DNA from: Calothrix sp. PCC 7716 | GTDB lineage: Bacteria > Cyanobacteriota > Cyanobacteriia > Cyanobacteriales > Nostocaceae | NCBI RefSeq assembly: GCF_019977735.1 | Contig: NZ_AP025018.1 | Location: 5,026,580 to 5,090,579 of the forward strand | DNA length: 64,000 nt | Direction: 5' to 3' | Shown: in pieces, positions 54,299 to 63,188 of the stretch | How positions within the stretch are numbered: the stretch's first letter is position 1 | Layout of the letters: every line of letters starts with the position of its first letter | Program-made: the position numbers and the translations under genes | The notes under the pieces: model-generated | The model's input: only the letters and a program-made list of their open reading frames with translations | What the model was told of the DNA's origin: nothing | The model's database searches: none

Positions 54299-55953
54299 AA
54301 CGCGAACTGCTTATTATATTCAGCAGCCATAAATGCCATATGAGTTATACAATTTTATTTTTCAGTAGAATATTATTTTGACGCGAAGAAATGCGAGTAA
54401 CAGTAGTAATTACTGACTCGTAACTTTTACTCCACAAATGTGGATTCATTTATTCACATAATTTACGCCAATAAATAATAGTGTGTGAAGCGATAAAAGT
54501 GATTCTTAATCAACATACATTGATGTATTCATGATGTATTTAAAAATATACACAATAATTCTGTCATTCCACCATCTTCACAAAAAACGACCCTGAAGAA
54601 GGTGTGACCAGAGACCGAGATCAAAATGACCGTCAAAGCCCCATTCGTAACAATTGGTTATTTGATTGCAGCTAGATAGTTAAAACAGGTCTTTCAGTTC
54701 CATCGCAATTATCTTGAGAGCGACTACTCAAAGATAATAACACTGCATACACAACATGTCACAAGCAACTCCTAAAATAGGTAATAAATTTTGCTTGTCT
54801 GTCTAAAGGAATAGATGCCGTACTTATTGGGTGCATATTGATGCCAGAACCTCGTAAATACATTAATAACAAATTTAAAACAGTTTTGTTGCCAGTTTGG
54901 CAGGTTTCTAACATCGACGTAATTTTGCTTAGTTGGTTTCACTGACTTTAAAAACAGTCTTACCTGCTGCAATAACGCTACACAAATAGTTCCCGACTTT
55001 TGAACGGCGCCGATACAAATAGCTCAAGCTGTGAAAAATATGCTTGGTACTTACGACTGATTCATTTTTTAGTCAATCAGGGAATAATGATTAACGTTAG
55101 CAATATACTAACCAAGGTTATCACCATCGACATTCTTAAATTGTTACACACATTACATTAGTTTTTCTATCCTCCATACTAGAACGTCAACTCCTTGTTG
55201 GCAAAACAGCACCCTTAAATATTTAAGAATTCAGTAAGAATAACCAATCATAATTATATAGCAATTGTATACTGCTATGCAAACTAATCGAGGTTATTCA
55301 AAACTTATCTAACTGGTAGTTTCCATAGTATTGCAGCTAAAGTACATAGAAGTTACTATCTACTTGAGAACATTTTTATACAGTTTTATTTAATACATCT
55401 TCAAACGCAATGAATTAATATTTAGTATTTTTATACACATTAATTCCCGTGGAAGAAAATTTGAGATGCTGGTTACTTGAAAACTAGTATTTTTATATTT
55501 ACTTAAGTGTATACACGGCACATCAATATAGTTGCAACACAATTGTGATTTGAATCACAATTATCTAGTGAATAGGTCATTGACAAAATTATTATGTATT
55601 TAACATACATAATATTATTGCTATCAACTTATGCGCGCGGATAACTATAATGTTGCTAATTTATACTATGTTATTACTAGTAGTGACAGTGAAATAATAG
55701 TATCTTTTTTTATATATTTCTTTACATACTCATCAAGAAATACACGCTCTTCTGCTGAGTGTTGCTTGTACGCACAAAATTCCTAACTTTATTCGATAAA
55801 CAACGTATTTTAGCGGCTGTCAGACTTTTTCAGATATAAATTTCTTGTTCAGCCTGAATTTTTCAATCAAGCCTCAACTTTATCAAGACTTTAAAATATA
55901 GTAGCGGTGTCTTTATATTTTCTTTAAAATTGGGTGGGGATGGGACGGGCAAG
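54299..55953. other. Long intergenic region upstream of the EPS locus
   Basis: No convincing gene, tRNA or mobile element is seen in about 1.65 kb of AT-rich sequence. A 66-codon minus-strand frame (54772-54972) lacks recognisable features. Dyads include TCCACAAATGTGGA (54431-54444, 133 bases before the first EPS gene), an 11-bp near-perfect stem CACCATCTTCA/TGAAGAAGGTG (54570-54604) and a CRP-type site (55544-55559). It probably holds the EPS promoter with a long leader. Confidence 0.6.
55544..55559. promoter_or_regulatory. Perfect CRP-family operator TGTGA-N6-TCACA
   Basis: TGTGATTTGAATCACA is an exact TGTGA-N6-TCACA dyad, extended to a 22-base near-palindrome at 55541-55562 (AATTGTGATT/AATCACAATT). 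This matches the consensus of CRP proteins, including cyanobacterial SyCRP1. It lies about 1.25 kb upstream of the first EPS gene, so its target promoter is uncertain. Confidence 0.55.
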
Positions 55954-56060
55954 GATGCCCATCCCACAAGATGATGCCCATCCCACAAGATGATGCCCAT
56001 CCCACAAGATGATGCCCATCCCACAAGATGATGCCCATCCCACAAGAGGATGCCCATCCC
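55954..56060. repeat. 19-bp tandem repeat array (5.6 copies)
   Basis: GATGCCCATCCCACAAGAT repeats every 19 bases from 55954, ending in a partial unit at 56060. It is preceded by GATGGGACGGGCAAG, which pairs with the repeat, so each unit resembles half of the dispersed GGGCAAGGATGCCC hairpin seen also at 62199-62231. The period is not a multiple of three and no coding role is likely. Confidence 0.9.
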
Positions 56061-56091
56061 ACTTTTAGTATCCTATTTAATAAAAGGCGCC

Positions 56092-57327
56092 TTACGACCC
56101 ACTGAATAAAAGTAGGGCTGTTTGGAGTAAGCCGACGACGAACCCTAAAATACCACCTAGACTTACGATGGCTTGTAATTCGTTTTTGACGATTCCTTCG
56201 ATGGCTGCTTCAAGGTCGGCGGGTGATGTGGATTTTACGCGGTCGATGATAACTTGGTCGATGGATAGAATGGGTATTACTTGAGCTACGATTTTTTCTA
56301 AATCTCTTTCTAAATATTTTTCGAGAACTAACGCGAGTTCTTTACTGACGGTTTCGAGCGAAGCGCTTACTACTGGTGAGGTGCCTAAACGGGTAATAAG
56401 TACTGCAGCGATGTTGTCCCAGTCCATTGAGTCGCTTAGTCCTTGTAACAATTCTCCACCACTGGTTTGCAAATAATGGCGAACGCTCTCGCGCGTTGTT
56501 TTGCGTAATTGGCGAACTGTGGCGATAGGGAGATTTTGTAGCGATAGGTCGAGCAAAAATCTTTTAATGCGGTCGTTGACGTTTAAATCTTGAGTGAGTT
56601 CGCGCAAGCGGGTGTTTGTTGCGTCTTTTTCGTCGAGGCAAAAAGTTCTTAAACGGGTTAAGGTGTTTCGTAACCCAAATAAGTTTGCCACCACCCAGTA
56701 AGTACCACTGGTTTTTTCGCGAAAACTCTCATCTATAGTTTGTATCGTGCGGTCGGTTAAAAAATCAACGATTGCCGACCGAATAGTATCGGGGGGTAAA
56801 ACAACTTGCAGCAACCAATCAGCAAGACGTTTAGCTTGTTCGTCGTTAAGCTGAAATTCGAGTAATACTTGGTCGAATATTTGGTTGATTTGCGTCTCTA
56901 AAAAATCTTCGCGACGTGCTAAAGTCTTGAGCAAACGTGGTAAAGACTCCCCGAGTAAGTCACGCAAAATACTCGCTAGAATTTTGGCGCTTTTCTGGTC
57001 TTTATCAAATTTTATTTGTTCGAGTGCTGATTGTAGTAACCAAAGAATGGCGCCCTCAACACGCTCTGTTTGCAAAAGGCGCCGCGCCAAATTTTGCAAT
57101 TCTTGGGGTGTCAACAACGACCCCATTATCGTATCCGAAATATTTTTAGCAAGACGTTCCTGGTTACGGGGTATTAAACCAGGAGTAAACGGGATACGTT
57201 TTCGACCGATATAAAGCGCGCGGTAAGGACGGAATAGCATTTTTATGGCTACATCGTTGGTGAAGTAACCAATAATTCCGCCGAGAACCGGGGGGGACAC
57301 GTAAAGCCAGAGATGAGACCAATCCAA
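56092..57327 (-). CDS. DUF445 family membrane protein
   Basis: The 411-residue protein begins with a membrane helix and the family signature [20 protein letters not shown], then [29 protein letters not shown] long alpha-helical middle (about 75-375) follows, and a C-terminal membrane helix ([18 protein letters not shown]) resumes the pattern. It is anchored at both ends in a membrane, with the helical region on one side. Function is unknown. GC and codon use match the neighbours. It lies downstream of the menG-type gene. Confidence 0.85.
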   Translation of the reverse strand: MDWSHLWLYVSPPVLGGIIGYFTNDVAIKMLFRPYRALYIGRKRIPFTPGLIPRNQERLAKNISDTIMGSLLTPQELQNLARRLLQTERVEGAILWLLQSALEQIKFDKDQKSAKILASILRDLLGESLPRLLKTLARREDFLETQINQIFDQVLLEFQLNDEQAKRLADWLLQVVLPPDTIRSAIVDFLTDRTIQTIDESFREKTSGTYWVVANLFGLRNTLTRLRTFCLDEKDATNTRLRELTQDLNVNDRIKRFLLDLSLQNLPIATVRQLRKTTRESVRHYLQTSGGELLQGLSDSMDWDNIAAVLITRLGTSPVVSASLETVSKELALVLEKYLERDLEKIVAQVIPILSIDQVIIDRVKSTSPADLEAAIEGIVKNELQAIVSLGGILGFVVGLLQTALLLFSGS

Positions 57328-57337
57328 GGGAAATTTA

Positions 57338-57369
57338 GTTAGGAGTTAGGAGTTAGGAGTTAGGAGTTG
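57338..57369. repeat. TTAGGAG heptamer tandem repeat
   Basis: About four units of TTAGGAG lie between the DUF445 start and the quinone methyltransferase stop. This is a short tandemly repeated sequence of the cyanobacterial STRR type. Confidence 0.8.
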
Positions 57370-57370
57370 G

Positions 57371-58060
57371 TTAATATTTATTAACGACTAATACTCCCAT
57401 CATACCGTTTGCAATTGGGTAATGTGTGGAAGAAGCAAAACCAACTTGGCGCGCGATGGCAACTTGTTCGCTACCAATAGGGAAACGGTCTAAGCTGGGA
57501 CTGATATAAGCGTATTCTTCCTTCAATCCCATTTGTGTAGCGGTACTCACGACTAAATTATCTAGATACCATTGCTGAAAAGAGCGCATTATTGGGTTAC
57601 TAGGACGGTGAAAATCTAGTATCGCACACGAGGCGCCTGACTTTAAAACACGATAAATTTCTTGTAAGCAGCGCTTTATATCGCCAACGTTTCGTAGTCC
57701 ATACCCCATTGTCGCAGCATCGAAGAAATTATTCTCAAATGGTAAATTTAAAACATCAGCTTCTATCCAAGTAACTGGGGGTTGCTTATACAAACTTTTT
57801 GTGCGAGATGCTGCTACAGCTAGTAACTCACTTGAAAAATCAACCCCGTATACCTTTCCCGTCCCAATACGACGTGCTAACCTTAACGAGATATCACCAC
57901 TACCGCAGCATAAATCAACACATGTATCACCAGGTTTAGCTTGGCTCCATTTCACCGCCATTTCTTTCCAAACCCGATGCTGCCCAAAACTTAGCTTGTC
58001 GTTGAGTTCGTCATAGACAGGGGCAATGCGGTTAAAAATAGCACGTACTTCTTCGCTCAT
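57371..58060 (-). CDS. menG: Demethylmenaquinone/2-phytyl-1,4-naphthoquinone methyltransferase
   Basis: The 229-residue class I SAM methyltransferase has the UbiE/MenG signatures: VRAIFNRIAPVYDELNDKLSFGQHRVWK at the N-terminus, DTCVDLCCGSGDISLRLARR (SAM loop), ADVLNLPFENNFFDAATMGYGLRNV and CAILDFHRPSNPIMRSFQQWYLDNLV. In cyanobacteria this enzyme methylates the naphthoquinone ring as the last step to phylloquinone, the PSI electron carrier. The length is normal. It acts at the membrane surface. Orthology to MenG rather than a paralog is likely but not proven. Confidence 0.9.
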   Translation of the reverse strand: MSEEVRAIFNRIAPVYDELNDKLSFGQHRVWKEMAVKWSQAKPGDTCVDLCCGSGDISLRLARRIGTGKVYGVDFSSELLAVAASRTKSLYKQPPVTWIEADVLNLPFENNFFDAATMGYGLRNVGDIKRCLQEIYRVLKSGASCAILDFHRPSNPIMRSFQQWYLDNLVVSTATQMGLKEEYAYISPSLDRFPIGSEQVAIARQVGFASSTHYPIANGMMGVLVVNKY

Positions 58061-58095
58061 GAATCAGGCAGAAATATTTATTCTACAAGAATACT

Positions 58096-58162
58096 AGAAA
58101 CCGGGTTTCTTTACTGAATGTCTCGCAATAAAACAACGATTCGGCATAGAAACCCGGTTTCT
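58096..58162. repeat. AGAAACC-GGTTTCT inverted repeat pair
   Basis: AGAAACCGGGTTTCT (58096-58110) and its exact complement (58148-58162) flank a 37-base spacer between the transporter stop and the menG start. The right arm ends directly at the transporter stop codon, so it could terminate that gene. Confidence 0.8.
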
Positions 58163-59140
58163 TTAATGCTTCGCTTCAGGTAACTGAGAAATAAACAGCA
58201 CGACTACTAAAATAAGTCCACCACCTAAAGTCTGAATTAACGAAAGTCTTTCTCCAAGGGCCACATAAGCAGTCGCAACACCAAACAATGGAATAAGCGT
58301 TAGATATAGCGAAGTTACGCTCACACCAGATGTTCGTAGTGCGAGTAAATATAGCCAAAACGCCAAACCTTGTCCGACAATACCTGAAATCATTGCTAGT
58401 AAGACACTTTCAAAATGGAATTGCCCTAAGTTAATAGGGTTTTGACCCATCAACTGCAATATTGTAAGAATTAGTACAAACCAAACCAGTGCAAACGACT
58501 GTTGAAGCGCTACTAAAACTAACGGCGCCACTTTTTTAAGTAAAGGTCGAGCTACAATCGCATATAGTGAAGCGCATACAACCCCAAGCATTACAAGAAA
58601 ATCCCCAGTTAAAGAATCACCTGTAATATTAGTTATACTTGGAGATGCGACCATCCCAACTCCCACACAAGCAATGAGTGCTAGTTTAATAAGTGGTGAA
58701 CTAATTTTTTCTTTGAGTAAAACCGCTGCTAAGGCAATAGTTATAATTGGTTCGCTGACAGAAATTAGTGTCGCATTACTTGCTGTCGTCAAACTTAAGC
58801 CAATAGTTGCAAAAATATATGATAAACCCGGTTCTAAAAAACCGATTAAACTCGCACTCCAAGCAACTGATTTTTTTGGTAACTCAACTTTTTGATATAA
58901 GACAACTGACCACAAAAAAATAATGCTTGATATACCTTGAATTACCAAAATCATTAAAGGTGATAAATCAACAAGCGATTGCTTCGTCATTGGAACCGTT
59001 ACACCGAAGCAAGCAGCACATAACACTGCAAGTCCAACCGCTGGAAATTTTGATAGTTTGGTTGATAATGTCGTTGATATGGGTAAAAGCGTAGCTTCCC
59101 CAAATGAATCTTTCTTTATAGTTTCTACTAGCTGAGTCAT
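58163..59140 (-). CDS. DMT superfamily EamA-type transporter
   Basis: The 325-residue protein has ten predicted helices in two EamA halves (about 33-165 and 180-315). Motifs: CAACFGVTVPMTKQSLVDLSPLMILVIQGISSIIFLWSV, LEPGLSYIFATIGLSLTTASNATLISVSEPIITIALAAVLLKEKI and the duplicated GQGLAFWLYLLALRTSGVSVTSLYLTLIPLFGVATAYVALGERL. It is a likely metabolite or amino-acid exporter in the inner membrane. It is not obviously related to the cluster-associated DMT protein at 20699. The gene stands alone upstream of menG on the same strand. Confidence 0.88.
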   Translation of the reverse strand: MTQLVETIKKDSFGEATLLPISTTLSTKLSKFPAVGLAVLCAACFGVTVPMTKQSLVDLSPLMILVIQGISSIIFLWSVVLYQKVELPKKSVAWSASLIGFLEPGLSYIFATIGLSLTTASNATLISVSEPIITIALAAVLLKEKISSPLIKLALIACVGVGMVASPSITNITGDSLTGDFLVMLGVVCASLYAIVARPLLKKVAPLVLVALQQSFALVWFVLILTILQLMGQNPINLGQFHFESVLLAMISGIVGQGLAFWLYLLALRTSGVSVTSLYLTLIPLFGVATAYVALGERLSLIQTLGGGLILVVVLFISQLPEAKH

Positions 59141-59688
59141 AAAAAATTTTGGTAGTTCGAGACCTTAAGCTAATGGATAACCACACGCTTATTGCAGAAA
59201 ACCAGAGACAATACAAATGATGTCTCTACTTTGTTTCCACTCATTGGAAAGTTTTCTTTGTCTCTTTTTCTTGATGTGAAGCATAGGATATTACCTACGA
59301 CTTCAAAAATTATTGAAACGCTTGCTATTACTACTTATCTAATTTGAAATTCTTTTTTACACAAGTATACTGCTGTACTCTCAATAGCAAGCTTTATTAC
59401 AGCTATCTACCAATAGCTATATATCAGGAATTCCTTCTAAAACATCATCAAAGTTATACATAAAACCGCACCTCGACTACTACTGATATAAAATTCTTTG
59501 GTAGTAGCTTTGTTGTTTGATTACAAGTTTATTTTTTATAGCACTTACAATCACAATACAATAATTAATAACTTTAGTCAAGAAATTTGGTTGAAGAGTA
59601 ACAATCGTTCTATACAAATAGAGCGTTATATATCTAAATGTAGAGGCGTTATAGAATGTATAGATGTAATTAGATACATGCAAATATA
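59141..59688. other. AT-rich intergenic region
   Basis: No credible gene is seen. Short frames at 59480-59719 (minus) and 59498-59689 (plus) are low-complexity shadows. The region should include the promoter of the transporter gene. Confidence 0.5.
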
Positions 59689-59716
59689 GTAGAGACGTTA
59701 CATGTAACGTCTCTAC
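59689..59716. terminator. 28-bp perfect palindrome, GTAGAGAC family
   Basis: A perfect dyad with left arm GTAGAGACGTTACA lies 39 bases after the response regulator stop. It matches the palindromes at 3618-3645 and 6458-6485 in length and ends. Confidence 0.5.
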
Positions 59717-59754
59717 CACACGTGGGGTTTTTACAATAAAGTGTAAACACTATA

Positions 59755-60699
59755 TTAGCAACAGCGAGTAGCAGTAATTGCTATGGCAGCAAGTTGAGCA
59801 GAGCTATGAATAAGTTTGAGTTCGTCTTCACGTAAAGCAAAGGGTTGTTTCCATTGAATCGACAGCACAGCAAGAGTTTGACTACGATAGATAATAGGTA
59901 CTATTAAATGCGCTTTAACGCCATTATCTGAATAGTGTGAAACTGCTGCGAGCTTTTCATCATTACTCACATTTACTGAGACTTGCATTTGCCCAGATGC
60001 TATTGCCTGCGTGGTTAGTGGGTCAAATTTTAGCCAGTTCTCAACTTTTCCAGCAGTCGAGTAACTTCCTTGTATCGGCGCCAGGTTTTGCGCGTCAATC
60101 ATTTGTAAAATACAACCATCGGCGCCAAAACTTTCTCCAAATGACCTTGCAATGGGGTCGAGAATAGAATCAAAGCTTGTAGATAGCTGTGTAACATTGA
60201 CCAAAGAAGTTAGAAGTGCCATCTGGGCATTAGCACGACGTAATTCTTCTGTACGCTGCTTGAGTAAGTCATAAGTTTCTGCCGCACGTTGAACCACTGC
60301 CTTGAGTTCAGTAGGGTCCCACGGTTTGGTGATGTACTTATAAACTTGTCCAGCATTAATAGCTTCTACCAAATCCTCAATATCGGTAAAACCAGTGAGG
60401 ATAATACGAACGGTATCAGGAAATTGAGGTACAGTTTTACTAAGAAACTCAGTTCCCTTCATTTCTGGCATTCGCTGGTCAGAGATAATAACAGCGACTT
60501 CTCCCTCAGCAGCAAGAACCTCAAGCGCGTTGATACCGCTGTCTGCTTTTAAGACATTAAAGTCTCGTCGAAAAGTACGATAGAGCAAATCGAGATTATC
60601 TGGCTCATCGTCAACGACTAAAAGTTTAAGTTTTTTAGGTTTTTCTATCGTCATTAATTGCCTACGGATTTTATCAATTACAGGAATCGGATTATCCAT
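59755..60699 (-). CDS. Receiver-GAF response regulator
   Basis: The 314-residue protein has a receiver domain at about 24-140 (LLVVDDEPDNLDLLYRTF; Asp in VIISDQRMPEMKG; TKPW lysine), a linking coiled coil (about 135-165) and a GAF domain (about 170-310: SFGADGCILQMIDAQNL, AHLIVPIIYRSQTLAVLSIQW). There is no output DNA-binding, cyclase or kinase domain, so it may act by interaction or sense a small ligand. It ends in an unusual Cys-Cys. No cognate kinase is adjacent. Confidence 0.88.
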   Translation of the reverse strand: MDNPIPVIDKIRRQLMTIEKPKKLKLLVVDDEPDNLDLLYRTFRRDFNVLKADSGINALEVLAAEGEVAVIISDQRMPEMKGTEFLSKTVPQFPDTVRIILTGFTDIEDLVEAINAGQVYKYITKPWDPTELKAVVQRAAETYDLLKQRTEELRRANAQMALLTSLVNVTQLSTSFDSILDPIARSFGESFGADGCILQMIDAQNLAPIQGSYSTAGKVENWLKFDPLTTQAIASGQMQVSVNVSNDEKLAAVSHYSDNGVKAHLIVPIIYRSQTLAVLSIQWKQPFALREDELKLIHSSAQLAAIAITATRCC

Positions 60700-61102
60700 A
60701 AGATAATTCCTTTAATTCTTATTGATATTGTGATATTCAATACCAAGCTTAATTTAAAAAAACAAGTATTAACTTGTGGAATATCCTGAATTATTTAATG
60801 TGGGAATCAAACCTTACGTATTTATTTCTAAATGCAGTATCCGTATTTTCAGATTATGCATAAGGAATTACACGCAAACATACTTATGTTATTGAGTATT
60901 TTTTATTTATAACCACAATCATACATGGTCGGCAAGTGTTACATCCCAAATCGCTCTATACTAGCTATGTAACAAATTGTGTAGAAGCAAGCATTAATTT
61001 TCCCGTAGTTACGGAGCATCATAACTATATGTTGCGTAATCAAGAACGAGTTCAGGCGCCTACCGTAGAATATATCTGACTAGTAAAAAGCAAGAGCGTT
61101 CT
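60700..61102. promoter_or_regulatory. Divergent promoter region between the receiver-GAF and raf1 genes
   Basis: The 403 AT-rich bases separate two divergent genes and should hold both promoters. I see no gene and no convincing specific operator in it. Confidence 0.45.
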
Positions 61103-62191
61103 ATGACCTCCCAACCACAAGATACTCAAAACCCCGGCAATATGAGCTCTGAAGAGAAATCTGAGCTATTGCGAAAACTCAGACAGAAACAAGGTAATTG
61201 GGTGGAATGGGGTTCTGCCATTACGCAGTTGCAAAAATCTGGTTACAATCCCCAAACAATTTTTGAAGAAACTGGTTTTGAGCCAGTTCAGCAAAATCAA
61301 GTCACAGTTGGCGCCCAAGTTTATTCGTCTATCGAAAAAGTTGGCGCTTCAGAAGAAGTACTATCCCACTTTAGTCAACGTGCCAGCGATGTACTATACG
61401 AATTTCGCTTACTAACTCAAGAGGAACGTGCTTCTGCGGGAGAACTTGCCTTTAAACACCAACTTGACTGCGACGAAGCCAGAGAAATTGCGCGAGCAAT
61501 CAAAGATTTTTCCCGCTTCCGTAACCCTCCTGAAAATTTTACTGCACACCCAGGTGACGCAGTCGCATATCAATCTTGGAAACTCGCGCGTCAATACACC
61601 GACTTACAAGAACGTTCACGTCTCATTGCAAAAGGACTACGTTTTGCCCACTCACCCCAAGCACGTAAACAAATCGAGCAATTATTAACAGACTTTACAG
61701 TAGTAAAACAACGTCCCGCACCAACTCTACCTTTTTACCGTCTTGAATCAACAAGCGAGTTAGCACGCATTTTACCCGTAGCAGGTGAAATGCCATTAAA
61801 ACCCGAAGACTTAAAAGCTGTACCAATAGTTGAAGAAATAGGCGCCTTTCGCATGGTGCGAGTTTCGGGAGAACAAGCATGGATACCACTACCCGGTTGG
61901 CAAGTAGTACTAGCAATAGAAGACCCTGTAGTTATTTTATCTAGTACTGAAAGACTACCCAACCAAACCGCGAATTCACCATTAGAGCAAGTGGCAGTGG
62001 TTATCGACCGTGCCCAACGTCAGTGGGACGATAATAGCTATTTTGTCATCGATAATAATGGTGAACTAGACTTTCAATGGTTTGAAACGGCGCCGGAAGT
62101 ACCAATATTAGGGAAAATAACGGTTATCGTGCGTGCTAAAAAAGTACTCGACGAGGATTTTAATAAAGACTCCTGGCAAATCGAAGAATAG
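61103..62191 (+). CDS. raf1: RuBisCO accumulation factor 1 (Raf1)
   Basis: The 362-residue protein is Raf1 along its length: LLRKLRQKQGNWVEWGSAITQLQKSGYNPQTIFEETGFEP (N-terminal alpha domain), SQRASDVLYEFRLLTQEERASAGELAF, KDFSRFRNPPENFTAHPGDAVAYQSWKLARQYTDLQERSRLIAKGLRFAHSP, and the C-terminal beta domain from about residue 205 (AWIPLPGWQVVLAIEDPVVI). Raf1 dimers bind folded RbcL dimers and promote assembly of the L8 core in the cytosol. The family and length are as expected. It stands alone. This is one of the clearest cyanobacterial markers in the window. Confidence 0.96.
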   Translation: MTSQPQDTQNPGNMSSEEKSELLRKLRQKQGNWVEWGSAITQLQKSGYNPQTIFEETGFEPVQQNQVTVGAQVYSSIEKVGASEEVLSHFSQRASDVLYEFRLLTQEERASAGELAFKHQLDCDEAREIARAIKDFSRFRNPPENFTAHPGDAVAYQSWKLARQYTDLQERSRLIAKGLRFAHSPQARKQIEQLLTDFTVVKQRPAPTLPFYRLESTSELARILPVAGEMPLKPEDLKAVPIVEEIGAFRMVRVSGEQAWIPLPGWQVVLAIEDPVVILSSTERLPNQTANSPLEQVAVVIDRAQRQWDDNSYFVIDNNGELDFQWFETAPEVPILGKITVIVRAKKVLDEDFNKDSWQIEE

Positions 62192-62198
62192 ATTTGAT

Positions 62199-62231
62199 GA
62201 TGGGACGGGCAAGGATGCCCATCCCACAAGA
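62199..62231. repeat. GGGACGGGCAAGGATGCCCATCCC hairpin repeat
   Basis: GATGGGACGGGCA and TGCCCATC form an imperfect stem 8 bases after the raf1 stop. It is the same element as the one starting the 19-bp array at 55940 and may terminate raf1. Confidence 0.6.
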
Positions 62232-62238
62232 CAATATT

Positions 62239-62306
62239 GTCATGCTGAGGCACGTTAACGTAAACGAAGTTTTCCCGCAGGGTAGTTTTCCCGAAGGGTA
62301 GCATCT
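62239..62306. repeat. 68-bp repeat, left arm of an inverted pair
   Basis: This block begins GTCATGCTGAGG and is an inverted copy of 63096-63163, with a single mismatch by eye (67 of 68 bases). A shorter copy of its ends (GTCATGCTGAGGCACGAAGC) follows at 62314-62339. The pair encloses the small gene at 62383-62631. Confidence 0.9.
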
Positions 62307-62382
62307 AACAACTGTCATGCTGAGGCACGAAGCATCTCAATATCACTCTATTTTAAAATAAACTTGTAACCGTTCTTCGCAT

Positions 62383-62631
62383 ATGCAAAAACAAGACACA
62401 ACTGAAATTAAAAATATCTTGGATTACCTGCCAGAACCTATAAAGCAAGCAATAGAAGAATACTGCAAAGAAACCCAACTTCTCCCTGAATTGGTTATCG
62501 AATTAGCTATTGCCCACTTTTTAGATGTAGACTCTGTGACTTTTGGTGATTGCCAAATTGAGTCACCAGGCGTACTCAGGGAACAGAATAAAATCTTGAA
62601 GATACAGCTAGCAGCTAAAGATGTTAAATAG
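62383..62631 (+). CDS. Small protein of unknown function
   Basis: The protein has 82 residues and is predominantly helical (IKNILDYLPEPIKQAIEEYCKETQLLPELVIELAIAHFLDVDS), with a polar C-terminal coiled stretch (LREQNKILKIQLAAKDVK). There is a reasonable ATG but no strong RBS. I do not recognise the family. The helical N-terminus with a short coiled tail could suit a small DNA-binding or adaptor protein, but that is speculation. It sits between 68-bp inverted repeats. Confidence 0.6.
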   Translation: MQKQDTTEIKNILDYLPEPIKQAIEEYCKETQLLPELVIELAIAHFLDVDSVTFGDCQIESPGVLREQNKILKIQLAAKDVK

Positions 62632-63188
62632 ATATTATTCGTAGCCATCTGTTACATCCGTTTGAATCTGTTGCCAAAAAATTAAGTGTATCCAAGCCTG
62701 AAACCTTACGGTGTAATCCGAAGTTTTTTCGGAAGCTTGAAACTTGTGTAGCGAGTAATATCAAGTTAGTGACGGTAGAAAATTCTCAAATTCATAAAAT
62801 AGTTAAAATCTTTCAAAAGCTACCATAGTATGTATTTAACGCATGGCATATTTTAACGTTATTTTTAATGAAAACAATTGATGTAACTCATCTTTCAGGG
62901 ACTATACGTTAAAACAAATTTGGTTGCGGAAGGTTTGATTCCAGAATTATTGAATAAGTCGAGAATCTGAACTCAAAAACTATTCTCTCTGTGGACTCTG
63001 TGTCTCTGTGGTAAATACTAAAAAGAGTTATAACTTGACTTCTAAACAAGCATTAAAATCTTTTAAGATGCTTCGTTCCTCAGCATGACAAATTGAGATG
63101 CTACCCTTCGGGAAAACTACCCTGCGGGAAAACTTCGTTTACGTTAACGTTCCTCAGCATGACATATAATAGAGTATAGGATAAGTTT
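62632..63188. other. Intergenic region with dispersed repeats
   Basis: No gene is seen. It contains a CTCTGTG-type repeat (about 62988-63014, like 1056-1088), a short GCATGAC-ended repeat (63066-63089) and the right arm of the 68-bp inverted pair (63096-63163). Confidence 0.6.
63096..63163. repeat. 68-bp repeat, right arm of an inverted pair
   Basis: This block is the inverted copy of 62239-62306. It ends CCTCAGCATGAC. The one mismatch is at the base after the TGAGG motif. Confidence 0.9.

Noticed and set aside
54772-54972. 66-codon minus-strand ORF upstream of the EPS locus
   Set aside because: No recognisable features or RBS, and it is the only frame in a long AT-rich gap.
55954-56060. 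CRISPR array or coding repeat
   Set aside because: The repeat is 19 bp with no spacers, and the period is not a multiple of three. The minus-strand frame (55863-56057) is a low-complexity by-product.
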